Shown one piece after another: positions 17,739 to 26,905 of a stretch of DNA of 64,000 bases (positions are counted from its first letter, which is position 1; every line of letters starts with the position of its first letter). Location: assembly GCF_000425485.1 (NCBI RefSeq), contig NZ_AUDN01000015.1, positions 62,001 to 126,000 of the forward strand, given 5' to 3'. Under the pieces are notes generated by a model. It searched no databases. It worked only from the letters and a program-made list of their open reading frames with translations, and was not told the DNA's origin. This stretch comes from Flavobacterium tegetincola DSM 22377. Lineage in GTDB: Bacteria; Bacteroidota; Bacteroidia; Flavobacteriales; Flavobacteriaceae. The translations under genes were made by a program, and so were the position numbers.

Positions 17739-18538
17739 CTGTATTTTAGTTTTACATAAACGTGTTTAATTCCTTTCTTCTCTGATTCGCGCTCATCAAT
17801 TTGCAAGATATCGGTCATTGATTTCATCATTGGTGTAAGTTTTACAAAACCATAATTACGGGGATCAAATTCAGGTTTTTTCTTGACAATCATATTTCCT
17901 ACGTCGCCTAAGAAGGCCCAACCGTCGTCATCAGCAATATCATCAATTGTAGATTCAATAAGTTCTATCGTTGGTTCGTCAATTTTATTTAAAGGTTTTT
18001 CTTGTGGTTTTTCATTTACTTTCAATGATCCTTTTTCAGTAGCTTTTTTGGTGTCAACCTCATTTAGTTTTTTAGCTGGTTTTTTCTTCACAGCTCCTTC
18101 AAGAACTTCTATAAATATAAATCTATCGCAAGCACTTATAAACGGTTTAGGGGTTTTTTGCTCACCAATACCAATAACTTTCATTCCAGATTCACGCAAT
18201 CTTGTAGCCAGTCTTGTAAAGTCACTGTCGCTGGATACGATGCAAAAGCCATCTAGTTTTCCAGAATAAAGCAAATCCATTGCATCAATAATAAGGGCAG
18301 AATCAGATGAATTTTTTCCGCTAGTGTAACTATATTGTTGTATTGGGGTAATCGCATGTTCTAATAAAACATTCTTCCATCCATTTGCGTTTGGTCGTGT
18401 CCAATCTGCATAAATTCTTTTCGTGGTTGGGGTACCGTATTTCGTGATCTCTTCCATCATTCCTTTTACATTGCTGTATGGAACGTTATCTGCATCAATT
18501 AAAACGGCAAGTTTTAACTCTTTTATATGTTGTGACAT
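17735..18538 (-). CDS. NYN-domain ribonuclease-like protein with OST-HTH/LOTUS domain
   Basis: The 267-residue protein has two parts. Residues ~8-140 form a NYN/LabA-like PIN-type nuclease fold: VLIDADNVPY near 12 and IVSSDSDFTRLATRLRE near 100 supply the clustered Asp residues expected to bind metal. A charged Lys/Glu linker (~145-185) leads to an OST-HTH/LOTUS-like domain (~190-265) with GNMIVKKKPEFDPRNYG near 220, a putative RNA-binding winged helix. The predicted role is RNA processing or decay in the cytoplasm; no specific target is known to me. Confidence 0.85.
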   Translation of the reverse strand: MSQHIKELKLAVLIDADNVPYSNVKGMMEEITKYGTPTTKRIYADWTRPNANGWKNVLLEHAITPIQQYSYTSGKNSSDSALIIDAMDLLYSGKLDGFCIVSSDSDFTRLATRLRESGMKVIGIGEQKTPKPFISACDRFIFIEVLEGAVKKKPAKKLNEVDTKKATEKGSLKVNEKPQEKPLNKIDEPTIELIESTIDDIADDDGWAFLGDVGNMIVKKKPEFDPRNYGFVKLTPMMKSMTDILQIDERESEKKGIKHVYVKLKYS

Positions 18539-18703
18539 TATATATAATTTATTGGTTTAAAGGTAAAACAATCTACTTGAAAATCCTTCTAAAGTTTAAT
18601 AAATCAACTAAATGTTATAATATGTAGTAAAATAAAGCACTGCGATTTCTGATAATTATTTTTAAAATTGTATTTTTGCCACGTTTTTTAACACAAAAAA
18701 ATC

Positions 18704-19963
18704 ATGGTGAAAGATTTATTCGAAAGAATTCAAAACAATAAAGGACCTTTAGGGAAGTGGGCTTCACAAGCCGAAGGATATTTTGTTTTTCCAAAATTAG
18801 AGGGAGAGTTAGGTCCTAGAATGCAATTTCAAGGTAAAAATATTTTAAATTGGAGTTTGAACGATTATTTGGGTTTGGCAAATCATCCAGAAGTTCGTAA
18901 AGCCGATGCAGATGCTGCACTTCAGTATGGGGCAGCGTACCCAATGGGAGCTCGTATGATGTCAGGGCATACTTCTGTTCATGAACAATTAGAGAATGAG
19001 TTGGCAGCTTTTGTAATGAAAGAGTCAGCATATTTACTGAATTTCGGTTACCAAGGAATTATGTCTACAATTGACGCTTTGGTTACTAAAAATGATATTA
19101 TCGTTTATGACGTTGATGCACATGCTTGTATTATTGACGGTGTTCGATTGCACATGGGAAAACGATATACTTACCGTCATAATGATTTGGAAAGTATGGA
19201 AAAAAACCTGCAACGTGCTACGAAAATGGCTACAGAAACAGGTGGTGGAATTCTATTTATAACAGAAGGAGTTTTTGGAATGCGCGGTCAACAAGGAAAG
19301 TTGAAGGAAATTGTTGCCATGAAGGAAAAGTACAATTTTCGATTATTGGTTGATGATGCGCATGGTTTTGGAACCTTAGGTAAAACGGGTGCTGGAGCAG
19401 GCGAGGAGCAAAATTGCCAAGACGGAATTGATGTTTATTTCTCCACTTTTGCCAAATCTATGGCGAGTATCGGTGCCTTTATAGCTGCTGATAAAGATAT
19501 TATTGATTACTTAAAATACAATCTTCGTTCGCAAATGTTTGCAAAATCATTACCAATGATCCAAACAGTTGGAGCTTTAAAACGATTGGAGTTGTTGCGC
19601 AATCATCCAGAATTAAAAGATAAACTTTGGGAAAATGTAAACGCATTGCAATCCGGTTTAAGATCACGAAATTTTAATATTGGCGATACTAACACGTGTG
19701 TTACTCCTGTATATTTAGAAGGAAGTGTACCAGAAGCAATGGTTATGGTGAACGACTTGCGGGAAAATTATGGTATTTTTCTTTCTATCGTAATTTATCC
19801 AGTAATTCCAAAGGGGATAATTTTACTTCGTATGATTCCTACGTCTTCGCATACATTAGCGGATATTGATGAAACATTAACTGCTTTTGAAATTATTAGG
19901 GAAAAACTAGTAAACGGTACTTATAAATCTATTGCTGAAAAAACAACAGTGGACGTGTCATAA
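18704..19963 (+). CDS. Alpha-oxoamine synthase, probably serine palmitoyltransferase type
   Basis: This 419-residue PLP enzyme belongs to the Kbl/BioF/SPT family, which condenses an amino acid with an acyl-CoA. The signatures are WSLNDYLGLANHPEV near residue 47, GARMMSGHTSVHEQLE near 82, DDAHGFGTLGKTG near 215 (PLP Asp and His), and STFAKSMASIGAF near 248 with the PLP-binding Lys. Bacteroidota make sphingolipids or sulfonolipids with such an enzyme, so that role is favoured over threonine catabolism because no threonine dehydrogenase is adjacent. TATTTTTG at 18671-18678 is a probable -7 box. Confidence 0.8.
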   Translation: MVKDLFERIQNNKGPLGKWASQAEGYFVFPKLEGELGPRMQFQGKNILNWSLNDYLGLANHPEVRKADADAALQYGAAYPMGARMMSGHTSVHEQLENELAAFVMKESAYLLNFGYQGIMSTIDALVTKNDIIVYDVDAHACIIDGVRLHMGKRYTYRHNDLESMEKNLQRATKMATETGGGILFITEGVFGMRGQQGKLKEIVAMKEKYNFRLLVDDAHGFGTLGKTGAGAGEEQNCQDGIDVYFSTFAKSMASIGAFIAADKDIIDYLKYNLRSQMFAKSLPMIQTVGALKRLELLRNHPELKDKLWENVNALQSGLRSRNFNIGDTNTCVTPVYLEGSVPEAMVMVNDLRENYGIFLSIVIYPVIPKGIILLRMIPTSSHTLADIDETLTAFEIIREKLVNGTYKSIAEKTTVDVS

Positions 19964-19989
19964 GCGCTTATTTTTATACTCGTATAGTT

Positions 19990-20024
19990 GCAAAACATTC
20001 TCATCCGGGAATGTTTTGCTATTT
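19990..20024 (+). terminator. Probable intrinsic terminator
   Basis: An 11-bp perfect stem (GCAAAACATTC, 19990-20000, with 20009-20019) and an 8-base loop are followed by TATTTT rather than a clean T-run. Confidence 0.6.
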
Positions 20025-20082
20025 TATACTGAATTTTTTGTATATTTAGCTTTGATTCTTATCGCAAACAAAACGCATCACC

Positions 20083-20559
20083 ATGAAACATAGAGTTCTT
20101 GTAGTAATTTTTTTGATTTTTGCATTTACCGCTTGTAAGGAAGAGGAAAACGAACCTTTACCAATTCCAACAGTGCAGGAAGAAATGGTGGCGAACGAAT
20201 CTCAAATTGTGTGTTATCAAGGAATTGTTAAAAAGGATACTTTTAATCTCTCTTTCCAAATTGACTCCAGTCAAAAAGTTTCAGGTGAGTTGGCCTACCT
20301 ATTTTTTGAAAAAGATAAAAATAACGGAACTATTGCTGGTCAAATGTTTGGCGATACATTGAAGGCCAATTATACTTTTATGTCTGAAGGTTTAAAGAAT
20401 GTCCGCGAGGTTGTTTTTCTTAGAAAAGAAAAAATTTTAATAGAAGCTTACGGAGATGTTTCGGAGACTGAGGGTGAGACCAAGTTTAAAGATCCAAAAA
20501 AAATGCATTTTGACAGTGCTACGGTTTTGTCTGAAATTGAATGTCCGGAAGCTAAATAA
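20083..20559 (+). CDS. Hypothetical lipoprotein
   Basis: The 158-residue product starts with a lipoprotein signal peptide ending FAFTAC (Cys 18), followed by an acidic linker KEEENEPLP. The body is a beta-rich domain with no motif I recognise. It ends with a conserved-looking SEIECPEAK. A -7-like TAGCTTTG lies at 20047-20054. The last 8 bp overlap the convergent NlpC/P60 gene. It is probably anchored in the periplasm or outer membrane; its function is unknown. Confidence 0.75.
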   Translation: MKHRVLVVIFLIFAFTACKEEENEPLPIPTVQEEMVANESQIVCYQGIVKKDTFNLSFQIDSSQKVSGELAYLFFEKDKNNGTIAGQMFGDTLKANYTFMSEGLKNVREVVFLRKEKILIEAYGDVSETEGETKFKDPKKMHFDSATVLSEIECPEAK

Positions 20560-21313
20560 TTCGCTTTATGACACGCAACTTATGCGTATGCCTGTTTGTT
20601 TCAGCATTAAAAATGCCTAAATGATCCAGTCGGTCAATGCGGACTTTGCCACTTGCATGAATAATATAATTATCATTCATTATAATTCCAACGTGGATGA
20701 TTTTACCTTCTTCATTATCGAAAAATGCCAAATCTCCTGGTTCACATTCTTCTATGAAACTTAACGCTTCTCCTAATGTAGATTGTTGAGATGCATCGCG
20801 CAAAATAGAATATCCATTTAATTTGTAAACCATCTGTGTAAATCCAGAACAATCAATTCCAAAAGGCGTTTTGCCACCCCAAAGATAAGGAGTATTAAGA
20901 TATAAAAACGCGGTTTCAATCAATCGATCTTTGGGATAAATTCCTTGAGACTTCAGTCCTTCAAATAAATAATTTGCACTATTAACCTCTGGAAAATCTA
21001 AAAAAGAAATTGATGAACCTAAGGGTATTGGAATCAGTAAATTATCCTTTGTAGAGATGTATTCTACCAAGTCATTATTTAGCACGATTGGTGCTTGGGT
21101 AATTTTTAAATACTGTTCTTCTGTAATTATTCGGGCTTGTTTGCTATCAATCCAACCTTCATACTGGTCGTCATGCAATTTGATCCGCAACCAATTTTTA
21201 GTAGTTTCAAGTATTGCAAAGCATTCGCCAAAGAGTACTTGCGATACAATTTCACTTCGGTCGTTTGCTTCAAAACGTAGCGGTATGTTGGCGAGTTCAC
21301 AAATTCCGAACAT
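20552..21313 (-). CDS. NlpC/P60 (C40) cell-wall peptidase with SH3-type N-terminus
   Basis: This 253-residue protein resembles gamma-D-glutamyl-diaminopimelate endopeptidases. Residues ~1-115 contain two bacterial SH3-like segments (VSQVLFGECFAILE and WLRIKLHDDQYEGWI). The C40 catalytic domain follows, with Cys in GIDCSGFTQMVY near 155, His in IIHVGIIMNDNYIIHAS near 210, and a further His/polar residue in the same strand pair. No signal peptide is visible, so it may act on recycled peptides in the cytoplasm. The 3' end overlaps the convergent lipoprotein gene by 8 bp. Confidence 0.9.
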   Translation of the reverse strand: MFGICELANIPLRFEANDRSEIVSQVLFGECFAILETTKNWLRIKLHDDQYEGWIDSKQARIITEEQYLKITQAPIVLNNDLVEYISTKDNLLIPIPLGSSISFLDFPEVNSANYLFEGLKSQGIYPKDRLIETAFLYLNTPYLWGGKTPFGIDCSGFTQMVYKLNGYSILRDASQQSTLGEALSFIEECEPGDLAFFDNEEGKIIHVGIIMNDNYIIHASGKVRIDRLDHLGIFNAETNRHTHKLRVIKRII

Positions 21314-21407
21314 GCAATTGGATTTAAAAATAAATGATGAGTCTTAAATAAAGATTGAAAATTAATTCATTTTATTTAAAACCCATCAATTATAAAATAT
21401 TATTTTA

Positions 21408-22586
21408 TTAGATTCTCTCGATAACTATTGCCGAAGCGCCACCACCACCGTTGCAAATTGCAGCAGCTCCAGTTTTTGCATTATTTTGTTCCAAAACGTT
21501 AAGTAAAGTAACTATGATTCGTGCGCCTGAACATCCTAGAGGATGACCCAAAGAAACGGCACCACCATTAACATTCACTTTATCATTTTCTAATCCTAAA
21601 ATTTTAGAATTTGCCAAACCAACTACAGCAAAGGCTTCATTAAATTCAAAATAATCTACATCGCTGATTTTCATTCCCGCTTTGTCTAATGCTTTTGGTA
21701 AAGCTTTGGCTGGAGAAGTTGTAAACCATTTTGGTTCTTGAGCAGCATCTGCATAACTTTTAATGTAAGCAAGTGGCTTAATTCCCAATTCCTTTGCTTT
21801 GTCTTCGCTCATTAAAATCAATGCTGCAGCCCCGTCATTAATAGTAGAAGCATTTGCAGCTGTCACAGTTCCGTCTTTGCTAAAAACAGCTTTTAATGTA
21901 GGTATTTTATCTATTTTTACGTTGCTAAATTCTTCGTCCTTGTCTACGATTAGTGCATCACCTCTACGTTGAGGAACCGCTACAGGAACTACTTCATTAG
22001 CAAATTTACCTTCGCTCCATGCTTTTGCAGAACGCTCGTAAGACTGAATGGCATAGTTGTCCTGATCTTCTCTTGAAAATTTATATTCTGTTGCACATAA
22101 ATCTGCACAAACGCCCATTGCATTATTGTCGTATGCGTCAACAAGTCCATCTTTTTGCATTCCATCCACCATTGTTGCTGGACCAAATTTATTTCCGTTT
22201 CTCATGTGAACGTAATGCGGAATCAAACTCATGTTTTCCATTCCTCCTGCAACTACAATTTCTGCATCGCCAGCCATAATAGCTTGAGCACCTTGCATAA
22301 CTGCTTTCATTCCAGAAGCACAAACTTTATTTACAGTAGTTGCTGCAACTTCGTTTGATAAACCAGCCAAAAGCGCTGCTTGTCTTGCTGGAGCTTGACC
22401 AACACCTGCTTGAACCACGTTACCCATGATTACTTCATCCACTTTTGATGGATCTAAATTTATTTTTTCCAAAGCACCTTTAATCGCTGCAGCACCTAAT
22501 TGTGGAGCGGTAACCGTTGATAAGGCTCCCATAAAACTTCCAATTGGTGTTCTAACAGCCGATACTATAACTACTTTCTTATTCAT
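21408..22586 (-). CDS. atoB: Acetyl-CoA C-acetyltransferase (thiolase)
   Basis: This 392-residue thiolase interconverts acetoacetyl-CoA (or 3-ketoacyl-CoA) and acetyl-CoA. The nucleophilic Cys is in VNKVCASGMKAV near residue 90, NEAFAVVGL near 318, the His in GGAVSLGHPLGCSGARI near 350, and the second catalytic Cys in AICNGGGGASA near 380. All catalytic residues are intact. It stands alone with no hydratase/dehydrogenase neighbour, so a biosynthetic thiolase is as likely as a beta-oxidation one. Confidence 0.92.
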   Translation of the reverse strand: MNKKVVIVSAVRTPIGSFMGALSTVTAPQLGAAAIKGALEKINLDPSKVDEVIMGNVVQAGVGQAPARQAALLAGLSNEVAATTVNKVCASGMKAVMQGAQAIMAGDAEIVVAGGMENMSLIPHYVHMRNGNKFGPATMVDGMQKDGLVDAYDNNAMGVCADLCATEYKFSREDQDNYAIQSYERSAKAWSEGKFANEVVPVAVPQRRGDALIVDKDEEFSNVKIDKIPTLKAVFSKDGTVTAANASTINDGAAALILMSEDKAKELGIKPLAYIKSYADAAQEPKWFTTSPAKALPKALDKAGMKISDVDYFEFNEAFAVVGLANSKILGLENDKVNVNGGAVSLGHPLGCSGARIIVTLLNVLEQNNAKTGAAAICNGGGGASAIVIERI

Positions 22587-22823
22587 TTTAAAGTCGATTT
22601 AAATTTGTGTTGCGAAATTACTCAAATTACATCGATTTCGGAATACTTTTATGCTAAATTTACTACTTTATGGTTTCAATTTTCATTAAGTATTCAACGC
22701 GTAGACGGATTAGTAGTATTGTATATTTCCTGAATCAAATTTGAGTTAATTAAATTTATTTTTTATATTTAGTATATCAATTACAAACAATAGTACTTTT
22801 ACACTTTAAAATAAAATACATTT

Positions 22824-23699
22824 ATGGCTTCAGGATTTTTTGCGTTACTCGATGATATTGCACTATTAATGGATGACGTTGCAGCAATGAGCAAAATTGC
22901 AACAAAAAAAACAGCGGGAATTTTAGGAGATGATTTAGCAGTAAACGCCGAAAAAGCTTCTGGCTTTGTTTCCACAAGAGAATTACCTGTATTGTGGGCA
23001 ATTACAAAAGGTTCCGCCTTAAATAAACTTATTATTTTACCTATAGCGTTTCTTTTGACGGCATTTCTTCCGTGGCTGATTGATGTTATTTTAATTTTAG
23101 GTGGAATTTATTTAGCGTACGAAGGTGCCGAAAAAATATACGAGTATTTTTTTCCCCATCCTACTACAAAAAAAGTAGAAATTTTAGAGGAATTAACAGA
23201 GCAACAAATTTTAAGTTTAGAAAAAGGGAAAATTAAATCAGCAATTCTGACCGATTTTATTCTTTCTGTGGAAATTATTATCATCGCTCTAGGAACCGTA
23301 ACGGGCCAAGAACTTTCAATGCAAATTATTGTGGTAAGTATTGTGGCCTTTATTGCAACTGTAGGAGTTTATGGTATTGTAGCACTAATTGTTCGTATGG
23401 ACGAAGCAGGTTACAAATTAATTCAATGGAGCAATGGAAAGAATAATTTGTTACAAAAACTAGGAACCCTTTTGGTTAAAGGATTACCTCGCGTTATTCA
23501 ATTTTTAGCTGTTTTAGGAACACTTGCTTTACTATTTGTATCTGGTGGAATATTTTCGCACCAAATTCCTGACTTTCATCATTATTCAGAAACCATTCCG
23601 GCTTGGATACTCGAATTTTTTCTGGGTTTATTTGTAGGTTTAATTTGCGTTTTTGCAATGATGCTTATCAAAAAAATATTTGTAAAAAAAAACAGTTAA
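22824..23699 (+). CDS. DUF808/YedI family inner-membrane protein, copy 1
   Basis: The 291-residue membrane protein begins with the family hallmark MASGFFALLDDIALLMDDVA, followed by KKTAGILGDDLAVNAEKASGF. About six to seven hydrophobic helices follow. Members of this family (E. coli YedI) have no established function. The protein is closely similar along its full length to the next gene, which begins 23 bp downstream, so the pair arose by tandem duplication and is probably one transcript. Confidence 0.9.
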   Translation: MASGFFALLDDIALLMDDVAAMSKIATKKTAGILGDDLAVNAEKASGFVSTRELPVLWAITKGSALNKLIILPIAFLLTAFLPWLIDVILILGGIYLAYEGAEKIYEYFFPHPTTKKVEILEELTEQQILSLEKGKIKSAILTDFILSVEIIIIALGTVTGQELSMQIIVVSIVAFIATVGVYGIVALIVRMDEAGYKLIQWSNGKNNLLQKLGTLLVKGLPRVIQFLAVLGTLALLFVSGGIFSHQIPDFHHYSETIPAWILEFFLGLFVGLICVFAMMLIKKIFVKKNS

Positions 23700-23722
23700 C
23701 ATTAATTAAAACACAGTAGGAA

Positions 23723-24601
23723 ATGGCATCAGGATTTTTTGCACTTTTAGATGATATTGCCAGTTTAATGGATGATGTTGCCCTTTTAAGTAAAGTTGCA
23801 GCCAAAAAAACAGCTGGAATTTTAGGAGATGATTTGGCGGTAAATGCCGAGAAAGCGTCTGGCTTTGTGTCATCAAGAGAATTACTCGTTCTTTGGGCTA
23901 TTTCTAAAGGATCATTGCTTAATAAGGCCATCATTTTACCTTTGGCTTTTTTACTTACGGCATTTATTCCGTGGCTTATCAATGTGGTTTTGGTTTTAGG
24001 TGGGCTCTATTTAGCTTACGAAGGTGCTGAAAAAATAATGGAATGGATTTTCCCTCATTCACAGTCGGAGAAACACGAGGAAATTAAAGAATATACCGAA
24101 GCAGAAATTTTAGCCCTAGAGAAAATTAAAGTGAAAGCTGCAATTGTAACTGATTTTATTCTTTCCGTAGAAATTGTTATCATTGCTTTGGGAACTGTTG
24201 TTGGACAAGAATTTTGGTCGCAAGTTGTGGTGGTAAGTTTAATTGCTTTGGCGGCAACTGTTGGCGTTTATGGAATTGTAGCGTTAATTGTCCGAATGGA
24301 TGAAATGGGATACCGAATGATCAAATGGAGCAAAGGAAAAAATAACTTGTTGCATAAGTCTGGAACAATATTAGTAAAGGCGTTGCCTCGCGTTATTCAA
24401 TTTTTATCTATTGTTGGAACGATAGCTTTATTATTTGTTTCTGGCGGAATCTTTCACCATCAAATTGAATTTCTGCACCATTACATTGATTTTATGCCAG
24501 ATTGGATTGCTGAATTTTTAATGGGATTGATTGTAGGAATACTCTGCGTTTTATTGGTTACAACCTACAAAAAGATTTTTAAAGGAAAAGCAGTTTCTTA
24601 A
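23723..24601 (+). CDS. DUF808/YedI family inner-membrane protein, copy 2
   Basis: This is a 292-residue paralog of the preceding gene with the same hallmark N-terminus and the same helices. It diverges mainly in the loop after the third hydrophobic region (IFPHSQSEKHEEIKEY against FPHPTTKKVEILEE in copy 1) and at the C-terminus. The two may form hetero-oligomers. The function is unknown. Confidence 0.9.
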   Translation: MASGFFALLDDIASLMDDVALLSKVAAKKTAGILGDDLAVNAEKASGFVSSRELLVLWAISKGSLLNKAIILPLAFLLTAFIPWLINVVLVLGGLYLAYEGAEKIMEWIFPHSQSEKHEEIKEYTEAEILALEKIKVKAAIVTDFILSVEIVIIALGTVVGQEFWSQVVVVSLIALAATVGVYGIVALIVRMDEMGYRMIKWSKGKNNLLHKSGTILVKALPRVIQFLSIVGTIALLFVSGGIFHHQIEFLHHYIDFMPDWIAEFLMGLIVGILCVLLVTTYKKIFKGKAVS

Positions 24602-24690
24602 TTATTTTAAGACGTCCAAATTCATTTAAATTTCACTTTTTCACATAAAAATCGGCGGTAGTTTTTGGAGATTAATCAACAAATACTGAT

Positions 24691-24698
24691 TATCTTTG
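24691..24698 (+). promoter_or_regulatory. -7 promoter box for proline dehydrogenase
   Basis: TATCTTTG lies 19 bp before the ATG. A TTTG at 24664-24667 sits 23 bp upstream, at the long end of the allowed spacing. Confidence 0.6.
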
Positions 24699-24717
24699 CA
24701 CCTTTATTATACTTCTT

Positions 24718-25887
24718 ATGGACAAAATATTCAACAATACTCAAATTGCATTTGCTTTAAAAAGTGATACCGAATTAGATCGTGCTTATTTTTTATTCAA
24801 AATGATTTCAAATCAGCCTTTGGTTCGTATCGGAACAGCGGTTACCAATTTTGCCATTAAGGCACATTTACCAGTTGAAGGATTAATTCGGGCTACCGTT
24901 TTTGACCATTTTTGTGGTGGAATAAACGAGGTGGATTGTCTTTCTGTGGTGGACAAAATGGCTACAAAAGGCGTTTCTTCGGTGCTGGATTATTCGGTAG
25001 AAGGAAAAGAGGAAGAAGAGCAATTTGATGCTGCTCTAGAGATGACAATGAAAACCATTGATTTTGCTGCTGAAAAAAAGGCTATTCCTTTTGCTGTATT
25101 TAAACCTACAGGATTTGGCCGTTTTGAATTGTACGTAAAATTAGGAGAAGGTAAAACGCTTTCTGAATCAGAGCAAAAAGAGTGGAATCGGGTAGTGGAG
25201 CGGTTTGAAACGGTTTGCAAAGAAGCGCATAAAAAGAATGTCGCCTTATTGATTGACGGAGAAGAAAGTTGGATGCAAGATGCCGCTGACGATTTGGTAA
25301 CCGAAATGATGCGAAAATACAATAAGGAAAAAGCTATTGTGTTCAATACACTTCAAATGTACCGTCACGATCGTTTGGCTTATTTGAAAAAAGTTCATGA
25401 CGTGGCTGAAGCAGAAGGATTTTTCATTGGAATGAAAATTGTTCGTGGTGCTTACATGGAAAAAGAAAATAAACGTGCGGAAGAAAAAGGATATCCAACA
25501 CCAATTTGCGTTTCAAAAGAGGCGACCGATATTAATTATGATGCTGCTGTAGATTACATGTTGCAACATTTGGATCGCATGTCCATTTTTGTAGGAACAC
25601 ACAATGAAACAAGTTCCTATAAAGTAATGAATCGAATCAGTGAGTGGAATTTAGACCGTAATGACAACCGCATTTGGTTCGGACAATTATACGGTATGAG
25701 CGATAACATCAGTTATAATCTTGCCGCTTACAATTATAATGTGGCCAAATATTTGCCTTTTGGACCTGTTAGAGATGTGATGCCGTATTTGATTCGTCGT
25801 GCGGAAGAAAATACGTCTGTAGCTGGACAAACCAACCGTGAATTAGAGTTGATTAAAGCAGAACGAAATAGAAGAAAAGGAAAATAA
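24718..25887 (+). CDS. Proline dehydrogenase
   Basis: This 389-residue FAD-dependent TIM-barrel enzyme oxidises proline to pyrroline-5-carboxylate and passes electrons to the membrane quinone pool. VFKPTGFGRFELYVK near residue 125, LLIDGEESWMQD near 178, TLQMYRHDRLAYL near 212, KIVRGAYMEKE near 240, and the C-terminal YLPFGPVRDVMPYLIRRAEEN near 345 are ProDH signatures, including the final Arg-Arg that contacts substrate. It is the stand-alone, monofunctional form without a P5C dehydrogenase domain. A symmetrical terminator follows. Confidence 0.93.
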   Translation: MDKIFNNTQIAFALKSDTELDRAYFLFKMISNQPLVRIGTAVTNFAIKAHLPVEGLIRATVFDHFCGGINEVDCLSVVDKMATKGVSSVLDYSVEGKEEEEQFDAALEMTMKTIDFAAEKKAIPFAVFKPTGFGRFELYVKLGEGKTLSESEQKEWNRVVERFETVCKEAHKKNVALLIDGEESWMQDAADDLVTEMMRKYNKEKAIVFNTLQMYRHDRLAYLKKVHDVAEAEGFFIGMKIVRGAYMEKENKRAEEKGYPTPICVSKEATDINYDAAVDYMLQHLDRMSIFVGTHNETSSYKVMNRISEWNLDRNDNRIWFGQLYGMSDNISYNLAAYNYNVAKYLPFGPVRDVMPYLIRRAEENTSVAGQTNRELELIKAERNRRKGK

Positions 25888-25890
25888 AGA

Positions 25891-25922
25891 AAAAGGCTGA
25901 ATTTTAATTCAGCCTTTTTTTT
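25891..25922 (+). terminator. Bidirectional intrinsic terminator
   Basis: Arms AAAAGGCTGAATT (25891-25903) and AATTCAGCCTTTT (25906-25918), then a T-run. It separates convergent transcripts. Confidence 0.88.
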
Positions 25923-25927
25923 GTGGA

Positions 25928-26245
25928 TTATGTTCCTGAATGTACTGCTGCTGCAGCTAGTGGAAAAAGGAACGAACCTAATACGGTAAGATATATTATA
26001 ACTATTAGTAAAAATACTGAACCTACGCAAAGTCCAATAATGCCGCAAATTCTTCCTGCGTTTAAGTTTTGAATTCCTTTATAAAGTTCGGGATTAAGAT
26101 GGTATAACTTCAGATCTTTGTTTGACAAAACCAATGCAATGATTCCAAGTACAACTCCAAAAACACCATAACAAAAACTCAAAACTATAGAGGTAATTCC
26201 TAGTACCAAAACCGCAGTGGCGTTGGGTAAATCTCTTTTTTCCAT
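25928..26245 (-). CDS. CCC-motif small membrane protein
   Basis: This 105-residue protein has two long hydrophobic segments (about residues 10-40 and 66-100) flanking a short polar loop. Cysteines at FCYG and at RICGIIGLC match the small flavobacterial proteins named CCC-motif membrane proteins, related to DUF4190. It follows the deformylase gene by 9 bp and is probably the last gene of the glmM transcript. Its function is unknown. Confidence 0.75.
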   Translation of the reverse strand: MEKRDLPNATAVLVLGITSIVLSFCYGVFGVVLGIIALVLSNKDLKLYHLNPELYKGIQNLNAGRICGIIGLCVGSVFLLIVIIYLTVLGSFLFPLAAAAVHSGT

Positions 26246-26254
26246 TGTATCTAA

Positions 26255-26905
26255 TTATTGTCTTCTTATTACTTTTTCCAAATATAGTTCGACATTTGGG
26301 TTCAATTGGGTAAATTCATTTTCTTTCTGCTCCTCCAATCGGTCTGTAAAAAGTATCCCGTTAATGTGGTCGTATTCGTGTTGAAAAACAACCGCTGTAA
26401 AACCTTCTACCATTTCTTCATGAAAATTGCCTTCCTGATCCCAATATTTTATTCGTATGGTGTAATTTCTAAAAACATCGCCACGAATATCAGGAATTGA
26501 AAGGCAACCTTCGACACCTTTTCGCAATAATGCCGAACGCCAAACAATTTTTGGATTCACATAAAATTCAAAAGGTTCTCCTTCTTTATCAAAACGTTGA
26601 ACCCAAAAAACGTTTCTGTTAATGCCAACTTGAGGAGCTGCAATTCCAATTCCAGGATTTGCAGGATCACGCATGGACAGTAACATTCTTTGAGCTAAAA
26701 TAGGCAGCAATTTATCCTTTAAATTAACATCTGCAGAAGCGGTTTTTAAAATAGTAAGTTCGTTTTCGTTCGTTGTTTGAATGACTTTCATCATCGTTGT
26801 TGCAGCGCCAGATTGAATCAGCTCCTTTTCGGCTTTGTTGAATTTTTGAGCAGAAAGAACTGTTACTGTTAAAAGTGACACTAGTAAGAAGGTTGATTTT
26901 TTCAT
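26255..26905 (-). CDS. Peptide deformylase-like metalloenzyme with N-terminal signal peptide
   Basis: The 216-residue protein carries all three deformylase motifs: GIGIAAPQVG near residue 90, EGCLSIPD near 135 and QHEYDH near 175, giving the Cys/His/His metal site and catalytic Glu. Unusually it begins with a cleavable Sec-type signal (MKKSTFLLVSLLTVTVLSAQ) and an extra ~60-residue N-terminal region. Classical deformylases are cytoplasmic, so this one seems to be exported and might remove formyl groups from secreted peptides or act on another substrate. Its ATG overlaps the glmM stop by one base (TAATG), so the two are translationally coupled. Confidence 0.85.
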   Translation of the reverse strand: MKKSTFLLVSLLTVTVLSAQKFNKAEKELIQSGAATTMMKVIQTTNENELTILKTASADVNLKDKLLPILAQRMLLSMRDPANPGIGIAAPQVGINRNVFWVQRFDKEGEPFEFYVNPKIVWRSALLRKGVEGCLSIPDIRGDVFRNYTIRIKYWDQEGNFHEEMVEGFTAVVFQHEYDHINGILFTDRLEEQKENEFTQLNPNVELYLEKVIRRQ

